From assembly GCA_903938935.1 (NCBI GenBank), contig CAJAFD010000063.1:1-6410 (forward strand): a stretch of 6,410 bases of DNA. The letters are read 5' to 3'. Within the stretch, counting starts at the first letter, position 1; the number at the start of each line of letters is the position of its first letter. The DNA comes from an uncultured Opitutia bacterium (lineage in GTDB: Bacteria; Verrucomicrobiota; Verrucomicrobiia; Opitutales; Opitutaceae). Below are positions 1-6,331 of the stretch, one piece after another. The notes under the pieces are model-generated. The model did no database searches. It saw only the letters and a list, made by a program, of their open reading frames with translations, and was not told the DNA's origin. The translations under genes and the position numbers were made by a program.

Positions 1-605
1 ATGCGGGCGTTGGCGATGTCCTCGGTTTTTGAGAGCACGCTGACGCCGACGCTGTCGATGCGCACGATGGGCGATTTCACTAACGCGAGCGTGATGCCGA
101 TGTCGTGAATCATCAAATCAAGCACGACGCCGACTTCGGTGCCGCGCGGCTGATACGGCGCGAGACGTTCGGCGGTGAGGTATTGCGGGTGGTCCACCTG
201 TTTTTCCAAAAAGGCCATCACGGGGTTGAAATGCTCGATGTGGCCGACTTGGACGAGGCAACCGTGCTGCCGCGCCGCCGCCAAAACCTGCTCCGCTTCT
301 TCGAGCGAAGCGCAGATCGGTTTCTCGATCAGGAGATGCGTTTTCCGCGCGAGGAGCGGCAAGGCGACTTCCGCGTGACGATCCGTCGGGACGACCACCG
401 AGACCGCGTCACAGGCATCGCCGAGCGCTTCAAGCGTCGCGAAACGGCGGCAGTTGAACTTCGCGCAAATTTCGGCGGCCCGGGCGTCGTTGGATTCGAA
501 AATGCCGACGAATTCAACGCCGGGCAGGCTCGCGTAGATGCGCGCATGATGCTGGCCGAGGGAGCCGACCCCGACGACGCCGCAGCGGATTTTGGGTTTA
601 GCCAT
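1..605 (-). CDS. Gfo/Idh/MocA-family NAD(P)-dependent dehydrogenase, C-terminus beyond the window
   Basis: Partial gene: 201 N-terminal residues are visible and the frame is still open at the left edge. The protein starts MAKPKIRCGVVGVGSLGQHH. GVGSLG (residues 12-17) is the Rossmann dinucleotide-binding loop, and an acidic residue follows the second strand (FESND, 36-40). EKP (94-96) is the family motif with the conserved lysine near the active site. VGHIEHFNP (120-128) and DLMIHDIG (163-170, His167) lie in the start of the catalytic alpha/beta domain. No signal peptide is seen, so it should be cytoplasmic. The GHIExFNP and DLMIHDI style recalls dehydrogenases of nucleotide sugars, including the GnnA type that oxidises the 3-position of UDP-GlcNAc for lipid A; this substrate is inferred by resemblance only. 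The ATG overlaps the lolD stop by 8 bases (598-605), implying coupled translation; a weak GGCGGAA-like element lies upstream inside lolD. Family assignment is secure, the substrate is not. Confidence 0.9.
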   Translation of the reverse strand, partial: MAKPKIRCGVVGVGSLGQHHARIYASLPGVEFVGIFESNDARAAEICAKFNCRRFATLEALGDACDAVSVVVPTDRHAEVALPLLARKTHLLIEKPICASLEEAEQVLAAARQHGCLVQVGHIEHFNPVMAFLEKQVDHPQYLTAERLAPYQPRGTEVGVVLDLMIHDIGITLALVKSPIVRIDSVGVSVLSKTEDIANAR

Positions 606-1260
606 GGGCAAAGGTTCCGCCGCGCAAAACGAGTTGGCGATGCGTTTTTTGGGCGTGGGCGGCATTATGGGTCACGAGCACGAGCGAGGTTTTTGTCTCC
701 GCGCAAAGCCCAAGCAGTAACTCAATCACGGCGTCGCCCGTACGTTCGTCGAGATTACCCGTGGGCTCGTCGGCGAGGATGAGGCGCGGCGAGTTCATGA
801 GCGCCCGCGCCACCGCCACGCGTTGGCGCTCACCGCCGGAAAGCTGCGCCGGCAAGTGCGTCATGCGCTCGGCGAGGCCGACTTTCGCGAGTAATGCATC
901 GGCCCGCGCCCGCGCCTCGGGGTCGATCCCACCTAGGATGCGACGCGCCATCAGCACATTTTCCCGCGCGTCGAGCTCCGGGATCAAGTAAAACGACTGG
1001 AAGACGATACCCAAAAACGTCGCGCGCCGCTTCGTGCCCGTGTCGGGCGTGCCGGCCCACGCGAGCGTGCCGGCGTCGGGCGCGTCGAGTCCGGCGAGGA
1101 GTTGGAGCAACGTCGATTTACCAGAACCGGATTCGCCGCGGATACTCACGCTCTCGCCCGCCGCGACGTCGAGATCGACGCCCGTGAGCACCTCAAGCCG
1201 ACGGTCGCCGCTGAGAAACGTTTTACGCAATCCGCACGCCGTGAGAATCGGATCACTCAT
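598..1260 (-). CDS. lolD: Lipoprotein-releasing ABC transporter ATP-binding protein LolD
   Basis: ATPase of 220 residues, the usual length for LolD/MacB-type ABC proteins. It would hydrolyse ATP on the cytoplasmic face of the inner membrane and drive the permease encoded just upstream, which extracts mature lipoproteins and hands them to the LolA chaperone. All ABC motifs are present: Walker A GESGSGKS (42-49), Q-loop Gln88 in VFQSF, signature LSGGERQR (140-147), Walker B LILADEP (160-166) with catalytic Glu165, D-loop GNLD (168-171) and H-loop His198 in VTHN. The ATG overlaps the permease stop by 8 bases, and a GGAGG lies nine bases before it inside the permease gene. MacB-like or FtsE-like exporters share this fold, but pairing with a four-helix LolC/E-type permease behind lysS favours LolD. 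The gene looks intact. Confidence 0.92.
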   Translation of the reverse strand: MSDPILTACGLRKTFLSGDRRLEVLTGVDLDVAAGESVSIRGESGSGKSTLLQLLAGLDAPDAGTLAWAGTPDTGTKRRATFLGIVFQSFYLIPELDARENVLMARRILGGIDPEARARADALLAKVGLAERMTHLPAQLSGGERQRVAVARALMNSPRLILADEPTGNLDERTGDAVIELLLGLCAETKTSLVLVTHNAAHAQKTHRQLVLRGGTFAHG

Positions 1261-2488
1261 TGCGCAAGGCCTCCACTGGTTTGAGCCGAGCCGCGCGCCA
1301 CGCGGGCAAAAGTCCGGCGAGCGTTGAAATCACCACGGAGCAGACGACGATCATGATGACGTCGCCCACCGCCGTATGCGCCGGCAATTGGCTGAATTGA
1401 TAAAAACGCGTGAGCACTTCCTCACTCGACGTGAGCCGCGTGAAGCCTTCGACGAGTGCGTTGCGAAAATGCAACGTCCCAAAACCGAGCGCGAGCCCGG
1501 CCAGCGTCCCCGCTGAACCGATCAACAGGCCCTGAAAACAAAAACACGCCGCCACCTGCCGCGGCTCCGCGCCGAGTGCGCCGAGCAGGCCGATCTCGCG
1601 GGTTTTCCGCACGACCGAAATCAACAGCGAGCTCGTTACAGAAAACGCCGACACGATGATGATAAACGTAAGCAGGAAAAAAATCATGTTCTTCTCGAGC
1701 TGCAGAATGAAGAGAAAATCTTGATTCGCCTCGATCCAAGAACGCGCATGGGCGCGGGCCGCGGGCGGCAGCGAGGCGTTAATGAGACTCGCGACCGCGT
1801 CGGCGTCGGCCTTCGGCGCGATCTTGACGTTGATGCCGTGGATCGCGCCGCCGAGCCCGTAGAGTTCCTGCATCTGGCGCAACGTCACGAGCACGACTGA
1901 GCTATCGAGCTGTTGGTGACCGACCTCGAAAATGCCAACGACGCGCAATTCTCGCGGCAAAAAAACTTCGTCGTTTTTTAATTTCTCAAGCAACAACGGC
2001 GAATACACTTCGACCTTGCTGCCGAGGCGCGCGCCAATCGACAGCGCAAGTTTGGAGCTGAGAATCACCGAGTCATCGTCGAGATCTTCGAGGCGTCCGA
2101 GTCGGATGAATTTCTCCAACGGGACAACCGCGCCCACGCGATTCACGTCGATGCCTTGCATCGCGGGATACGCCGGTTTGCGCTCGTGTTCGAGCATCAC
2201 GACGCCTTCGGCAAACGGCGTCGTAGCCACCACGCCCGGGACCGCCGCGAGGCGCGCTTGCAAGCCCACCGAATCATTGATCAGGCCATCGGCGCGGACT
2301 TGGACTTCGCCCTGCGTATCCACAATCATGCGACGGATTTCGTAGCCAAATCCGCCCATCACGCTCGTGGAAATCACGAGCAGCGCGACGCCCAACGCCA
2401 CGCCCAGCACCGAGATCGCCGTGAAAAACGGAAACTTCCGCCCCGTGGGGAAGAGTTGTTTCAGAGCGAGGTAAAGGTACCAGGGCAC
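1253..2488 (-). CDS. lolC: Lipoprotein-releasing system permease, LolC/LolE family
   Basis: Inner-membrane permease of 411 residues, matching the roughly 400-415 of LolC and LolE. The order is typical: a short cytoplasmic N-terminus (YLALKQLFPTGRK), transmembrane helix 1 at about 21-45, a large periplasmic MacB_PCD-like domain at about 46-265, then the FtsX-type part with helices at about 267-292, 315-338 and 373-396. VRKTREIGLLGALGA (293-307) is the cytoplasmic coupling segment that contacts the ATPase, and the protein ends in the characteristic PAWRAARLKPVEALR (395-409). Only one permease gene is present, so it may act as a LolF-like homodimer rather than a LolC-LolE pair; the symbol is therefore approximate. 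Translation appears to start at a GTG six bases after the lysS stop, with no clear Shine-Dalgarno sequence, suggesting re-initiation after lysS. The stop overlaps the lolD start. Confidence 0.9.
   Translation of the reverse strand: MPWYLYLALKQLFPTGRKFPFFTAISVLGVALGVALLVISTSVMGGFGYEIRRMIVDTQGEVQVRADGLINDSVGLQARLAAVPGVVATTPFAEGVVMLEHERKPAYPAMQGIDVNRVGAVVPLEKFIRLGRLEDLDDDSVILSSKLALSIGARLGSKVEVYSPLLLEKLKNDEVFLPRELRVVGIFEVGHQQLDSSVVLVTLRQMQELYGLGGAIHGINVKIAPKADADAVASLINASLPPAARAHARSWIEANQDFLFILQLEKNMIFFLLTFIIIVSAFSVTSSLLISVVRKTREIGLLGALGAEPRQVAACFCFQGLLIGSAGTLAGLALGFGTLHFRNALVEGFTRLTSSEEVLTRFYQFSQLPAHTAVGDVIMIVVCSVVISTLAGLLPAWRAARLKPVEALRNE
1270..1274 (-). promoter_or_regulatory. Ribosome binding site of lolD
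   Basis: The minus strand reads GGAGG nine bases before the lolD ATG, inside the last codons of the permease gene. It is the only strong Shine-Dalgarno sequence I found before any gene in this window, and it supports the ATG at 1260 as the lolD start. Confidence 0.7.
1960..1979. repeat. Perfect A/T inverted repeat within the permease gene
   Basis: On the plus strand AAAAAAC (1960-1966) is separated by TTCGTC from GTTTTTT (1973-1979), giving a perfect 7-base stem with a 6-base loop. The A run actually has seven bases (1959-1965). It encodes about residues 170-177 (KNDEVFL) of the permease and stands out against the GC-rich surroundings. It may simply follow from Lys and Phe codons; any role as a slippage or pausing site is speculation. 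Confidence 0.55.
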
Positions 2489-2494
2489 GGAGAA

Positions 2495-4033
2495 CTAGGC
2501 GGTCGGTTTCGGCGCCGCGAAGACTTTATCGAGCGCAACCGGAGCAACCGTTTCGATTTTCACCTCACCGCGCTGACGGAGCTGCGGGAAGAGAATTACG
2601 TCGCGGATGCTTTCTGCGCCCGTGAGCAGAATGCACAACCGATCGATACCCACGCCCATGCCACCGGCGGGCGGCATACCATGTTCGAGCGCGAGGAGGA
2701 AATCTTGATCGATGTTTTGCTTTTCCTCGCCGGCCTGCGCTTCAAACATCGCGCGCTGCACGTCGGGATCGTTCTGCTCGGAGTAAGCGGGCGCAACTTC
2801 CATGCCGCCGATGGTGAGTTCGAAAACATCAATGGTCGTCGGATCATCGAGGCTGATTTTCGCCAACGGGCACAACTCCTTGGGGAGTTTCATGACGAAG
2901 GTCGGCTGGATCAGCGTGGGTTCGATTTTCTTGGAGAAAATTTCGTTGGTGATCTCGAACTCTTCCCATTTCGGATCGACGTGGAGACCGAGTTTCTCGG
3001 CGCCGGCGATTTTCTCGGCCTTGCTGCGGGCAAACCACTCCGCGTCGCCCGTGGTTTCGCGGATGAGGTCTTTGTAATTCACTTCGCGCCATTCGCCGCC
3101 GAAGTCGATCTCTTGTCCGCTCGCGGCGTGCTTGATCTTGGTCGTGCCGAGGACATCACGGCAGAGCGACGTGAGCATGTCTTTGATGAGCGTCATCATC
3201 CCGCGGTGGTCGCTGTAAGCCTGATAAACCTCGAGCATAGTGAACTCAGGGTTGTGGCGGCGCGACACGCCTTCATTGCGGAAATTGCGGCCGATCTCGT
3301 ACACACGGTCAAAGCCACCGACGAGCATGCGCTTGAGGTAAAGTTCGAGCGAGATGCGGAGCACGAAATCCACGCCGAGCGCATTGTGGTGCGTCTGGAA
3401 AGGACGCGCCGCCGCGCCGCCGGCGACGCTTTGCAAAACGGGGGTTTCCACTTCGATGAATTGCTGCGCGTCGAGAAACCGGCGGATGTGCGACACGATT
3501 TTCGAGCGCAAGAGCAGCCGCGCCCGCGACTCGGCGTTTACGATCAGATCGAGATAGCGCTGACGATAAACTTGCTCCGCATCGCTCAGCCCGTGCCATT
3601 TTTCGGGCAACGGCCGCAGCGCCTTCGCGACGAGCGTGCACGTTTCCACGCGCACGGTGACCTCGCCGGTCTTCGTGACAAAGAGCGTGCCCTTCACGCC
3701 GATGATGTCGCCGAGGTCGATCTTCTTGAACATCGCGTAGGTTTCGTCGCCCACGACGTCTTTCTTCACGTAGATTTGGATCTGACCTTGTTGATCGAGA
3801 ATCTTCGCGAACTGGCTCTTGCCCATGTCGCGGATCGTGACGAGTCGGCCCGCGACCGCGACGGTCACGGTGTTATCTTGGCCGGCAACGTGGAGCTTGA
3901 TCGCGTCCTGCGAAAAATGCGTCTGCGCCACGCTGGCGCGGAACGGGTCGAAGCCCCCGGCGCGCATCTCGGCGAGCTTTTGGCGCCGCACGGCATGCTG
4001 GTCGTGGGAAATATCAAGAGGAGTGTCGCTCAT
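2495..4033 (-). CDS. lysS: Lysyl-tRNA synthetase, class II
   Basis: Enzyme of 512 residues that charges tRNA-Lys with lysine using ATP in the cytoplasm, close to the roughly 500 residues of bacterial LysRS. The OB-fold anticodon-binding domain lies at about 56-135 (VAVAGRLVTIRDMGKSQF, 58-75). Class II motif 1 is at about 186-200 (FIEVETPVL), followed by GGAAARPFQTHHNALG (205-220) and ELYLKRMLVGGFDRVYEIGR. Motif 2 is NFRNEGVSRRHNPEFT (250-265) with the ATP-binding Arg in FRNEG, and motif 3 is GGMGVGIDRL (457-466). An in-frame ATG exists 38 codons upstream (4147), but the ATG at 4033 gives the normal LysRS N-terminus (QHAVRRQKLAEMRAGGFDPF) and leaves room for a promoter, so I chose it. No strong ribosome binding site precedes it. 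Oddities are a Pro (415) where bacterial LysRS normally has Asn in the lysine-recognition segment, and a tail of about 28 residues after the final FPQLR. It is the first gene of the apparent operon. Confidence 0.97.
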   Translation of the reverse strand: MSDTPLDISHDQHAVRRQKLAEMRAGGFDPFRASVAQTHFSQDAIKLHVAGQDNTVTVAVAGRLVTIRDMGKSQFAKILDQQGQIQIYVKKDVVGDETYAMFKKIDLGDIIGVKGTLFVTKTGEVTVRVETCTLVAKALRPLPEKWHGLSDAEQVYRQRYLDLIVNAESRARLLLRSKIVSHIRRFLDAQQFIEVETPVLQSVAGGAAARPFQTHHNALGVDFVLRISLELYLKRMLVGGFDRVYEIGRNFRNEGVSRRHNPEFTMLEVYQAYSDHRGMMTLIKDMLTSLCRDVLGTTKIKHAASGQEIDFGGEWREVNYKDLIRETTGDAEWFARSKAEKIAGAEKLGLHVDPKWEEFEITNEIFSKKIEPTLIQPTFVMKLPKELCPLAKISLDDPTTIDVFELTIGGMEVAPAYSEQNDPDVQRAMFEAQAGEEKQNIDQDFLLALEHGMPPAGGMGVGIDRLCILLTGAESIRDVILFPQLRQRGEVKIETVAPVALDKVFAAPKPTA

Positions 4034-4164
4034 GGAAGGTTCGACAATCCACGCAGCACCGCTCGGGGCAAACGGAAATTCCACGTCCCCGATCCACCCC
4101 CAACTCCCGCACGACGCCAAATTATTAACTTTCCGCCAACCCCTCATCTTTAGAAACTCGTCTC
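4034..4164. promoter_or_regulatory. Divergent intergenic region between lysS and the Tat-exported oxidoreductase
   Basis: This 131-base gap is the only place where promoters for both lysS (leftward) and the rightward oxidoreductase gene can lie. An A/T-rich patch at 4119-4132 (AAATTATTAACTTT) stands out. On the minus strand it contains AATAAT (4121-4126), a five-of-six match to a sigma-70 minus-10 box, which would leave about 80 bases of lysS leader, but no convincing minus-35 box is found at the right spacing. On the plus strand TTAACT (4125-4130) could be a poor minus-35 box without a good partner. No operator-like inverted repeat or riboswitch was recognised. Confidence 0.4.
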
Positions 4165-5478
4165 GTGAAACCCCTCAACCGCCGTCAATTCCTCGGCAGC
4201 GCCGCCCTCGGCGCGACTGCCCTTTCCGCTCTTCGTACCCACGCCGCCGAGACCTCGGCCTCGACCGCACCCGCGACCGCCGCCCCACGCACGGTTAAAC
4301 TCGGCCTCATCGGTTGCGGCTGGTGGGGCATGGTCAACGTCAAGGCCGCCTTCAAAGCGGGTGGCGCTCAGATCATCGCCCTCTGCGATATCGACAGCGA
4401 ACACCTCGCCAGCACCGCCGTGGAGATTGAAAAACTCCAAGGTTCGCGGCCGCTCACGTTCAAACACTACGCCGATCTTCTCGCCGCGCCCGGGCTCGAA
4501 GGCGTCATCATTGCCACGCCGCCCCAGTGGCACGCGTTACCCTTCATCGCCGCCGTGCAGCGTGGCATCGACGTCTATTGCGACAAACCTCTCGCCTACG
4601 ACATCCGTGAGGGCCGCGCGATGGTCGATGCGGCCGCCAAGAGCCGCAGCATCGTGCAAATTGGTTTTCAACGTCGCCAAAGCGCCGCCTTTCACGCGGT
4701 CCGCGACTTCATCGCCGCCGGCTCGCTCGGCCGCATCGTCAACGTCGACGCGCAGATTCATTTCACCGCCGGCACCGCCAACCCCGCGCCCGTTACACCG
4801 CCACCTTCGCTTGATTGGGAACTGTGGTGCGGCCCCGGCCCGCTCATTCCTTACAGCGCCCAAGTCGGCCATAAAAATTGGCGCCTCGAAAAAGCTTACG
4901 GCCAAGGCCACCTCTTCGATTGGGGCATCCACCTGATCGACGCGACCCGCTTCATCCTCAACGAAACCGCCCCGCGCTCCATCAGCGCCACCGGCGGACT
5001 CTATCAACTCCAAGGTAAGATCACCACGCCTGACACGCTCACGGCGCATTTCGAATTTGCGCGCTGTCCCGTCACATGGCGCCACCGCCACTGGGGTTCA
5101 GCCGAACTCACGCCCGAATTCAATAACGGTATCTTTTTCTACGGCGAAAAAGGCACGATTTTCGTCTCCGATACGAAATGGATTCACCTACCCGGCGCCA
5201 AAGGCGCCGAGCGCCAAGTCCGCGAAGTCAAAGGCGACATGAGCGCCATACACCTCGGTGAATTTCTCGAGGGCGTGCGCCAACGCAAAGCCCCTAGCGG
5301 CACCATCGCCGACGCGCATCTTTCCACGAGCGCCGTCAAACTCGCGATGATCGCCTACGAAACCGGCGACCGCCTCACGTGGGACGCTCAGACTGAGCAA
5401 ATCACCAATTCTCCCGCCGCCGCGAAGTTACTAAAGCGCGCCTACCGCGCACCCTATCAGCACCCACACGCGGGCTGA
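4165..5478 (+). CDS. Exported (Tat) Gfo/Idh/MocA-family oxidoreductase
   Basis: Protein of 437 residues with a twin-arginine signal peptide: NRRQFLGSAALGATALSAL (5-23), then a likely cleavage site after THA (residue 27). It would be exported folded, with its nicotinamide cofactor bound, to the periplasm. The mature part opens with VKLGLIGCGWWG, Rossmann loop GCGWWG at 50-55, with an acidic CDID (74-77) after strand 2. IATPPQWH (116-123) and CDKP (139-142, Lys141) match the family's EKP region; VQIGFQRR (164-171) and DWGIHLIDATRF (252-263, His256) lie in the catalytic domain. The start is GTG; an in-frame stop at 4126 and no ATG in between leave no better choice. Sugars or inositols are usual substrates in the family, but nothing here fixes one, and some Tat-exported members act on glycosides. 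It stands alone on its strand and converges on the phosphorylase gene. It clearly differs from the cytoplasmic paralogue at 1-605. Confidence 0.93.
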   Translation: MKPLNRRQFLGSAALGATALSALRTHAAETSASTAPATAAPRTVKLGLIGCGWWGMVNVKAAFKAGGAQIIALCDIDSEHLASTAVEIEKLQGSRPLTFKHYADLLAAPGLEGVIIATPPQWHALPFIAAVQRGIDVYCDKPLAYDIREGRAMVDAAAKSRSIVQIGFQRRQSAAFHAVRDFIAAGSLGRIVNVDAQIHFTAGTANPAPVTPPPSLDWELWCGPGPLIPYSAQVGHKNWRLEKAYGQGHLFDWGIHLIDATRFILNETAPRSISATGGLYQLQGKITTPDTLTAHFEFARCPVTWRHRHWGSAELTPEFNNGIFFYGEKGTIFVSDTKWIHLPGAKGAERQVREVKGDMSAIHLGEFLEGVRQRKAPSGTIADAHLSTSAVKLAMIAYETGDRLTWDAQTEQITNSPAAAKLLKRAYRAPYQHPHAG

Positions 5479-5491
5479 AGCCACCGCGCCG

Positions 5492-6331
5492 TCAACCGGC
5501 CAGCAACGGCACCGCCGCGCTCACGAGTCGCTCGAAATCCGCCGCGCCTTTGGCGGCATTTTCGAGCGTGTGCGCGTGCGTGAGTTTTTCATCGGAAAGA
5601 CCGGCACCCATGTTGGTGATGCACGACACGCCGACGACCTTGAGGCCGCAATGCCGCGCGATCAGGCACTCAGGCACGCTGGACATCCCGACGGCATCCG
5701 CGCCCCAAATTTGCGCCATGCGGATTTCCGCCGGCGTCTCAAACGACGGGCCGCGAAACGCGAGGTAAACACCACGATGCAGCGGAATTTTTTCCTGCGC
5801 CGCCGCAGCCGAGATTTTTGCCGATAATTGCGGATCCCAAGCGTCGCTCATCCCAAAAAAGCGCGGGCCGAAGCTTTCGTCGTTCGCGCCCGTCAGCGGA
5901 TTCAGGCCGAGGAAATTAATATGATCCGTAATCAACATCAGCTGACTCACGCCGATCGCCGCGCGCAAACTGCCCGCCGCGTTCGACAAAAATAACGTCT
6001 CCACGCCCACCGCGCGCAAGGTCCGCACCATCGTTTTTAGCGGATACGGGTCGTCGGTCTCGTAAAAATGTTTCCGGCCCTTGAGCACGATCACCGGCAC
6101 ACCATTGAGCAATCCCGCGACCAACGCGCCCGTGTGGCCCATCACCGTCAACACGGGGAATCCCGGCAACTCCGCATAGGGAACCGTCACGGCTCGCTCG
6201 ATGCGATCCGCGAGTCCACCGAGGCCCGAACCCAAAATGATCGCGATCTTAGGCGCGCGACCGGCCAACGCAGCGGTCAGAATTTCGCCTGAGCGTTTTA
6301 CGTTTGCGAGATGGAGTTGCGACTCAGTCAT
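5492..6331 (-). CDS. punA: Purine nucleoside phosphorylase, trimeric PunA type
   Basis: Cytoplasmic salvage enzyme of 279 residues, the usual size for trimeric PNPs, splitting purine (deoxy)ribonucleosides with phosphate into base and (deoxy)ribose-1-phosphate. Phosphate-site elements are GSGLGG (34-39, Ser35), MGHTGALVAG (His66) and GRKHFYE (85-91, Arg86, His88). The sugar and base sites are shown by SNAAGSL (116-122), GPSFET (194-199, Glu198), VGMSSVPE (214-221, Met216), ITN (238-240, Asn240) and His254. Glu198 and Asn240 correspond to the human PNP Glu201 and Asn243 pair, predicting preference for 6-oxopurines (inosine, guanosine). One difference from the common pattern is YETDD after the phosphate-binding His, where many PNPs have YEGY, without a length change. 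No strong ribosome binding site precedes the ATG. The gene ends 13 bases from the convergent oxidoreductase gene, with no clear terminator between them. Confidence 0.96.
   Translation of the reverse strand: MTESQLHLANVKRSGEILTAALAGRAPKIAIILGSGLGGLADRIERAVTVPYAELPGFPVLTVMGHTGALVAGLLNGVPVIVLKGRKHFYETDDPYPLKTMVRTLRAVGVETLFLSNAAGSLRAAIGVSQLMLITDHINFLGLNPLTGANDESFGPRFFGMSDAWDPQLSAKISAAAAQEKIPLHRGVYLAFRGPSFETPAEIRMAQIWGADAVGMSSVPECLIARHCGLKVVGVSCITNMGAGLSDEKLTHAHTLENAAKGAADFERLVSAAVPLLAG

Noticed and set aside
105..782. Plus-strand open frame of 225 codons
   Set aside because: It is antisense to the dehydrogenase and the end of lolD, both of which have complete family motifs. The predicted protein is Arg-rich and featureless.
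4034..4147. Longer N-terminus for LysRS starting at 4147
   Set aside because: The extra 38 residues do not resemble a LysRS N-terminus and would consume nearly the whole divergent promoter region. The ATG at 4033 fits the family.
2156..4153. Very long open frame on the plus strand opposite lysS (665 codons)
   Set aside because: It lies antisense to an intact lysS and part of the permease gene. Its product is rich in Arg, His, Asp and Glu with no recognisable domain, as expected when a GC-rich gene is read on the opposite strand.
4537..5091. Minus-strand open frame inside the exported oxidoreductase gene
   Set aside because: It is a shadow frame of a gene with a clear signal peptide and Rossmann fold. 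No domain or ribosome binding site supports it.
5473..5482. GGCTGAAGCC as a terminator hairpin between the convergent genes
   Set aside because: The stem is at most three to four pairs with a tiny loop and no T run follows on either strand.
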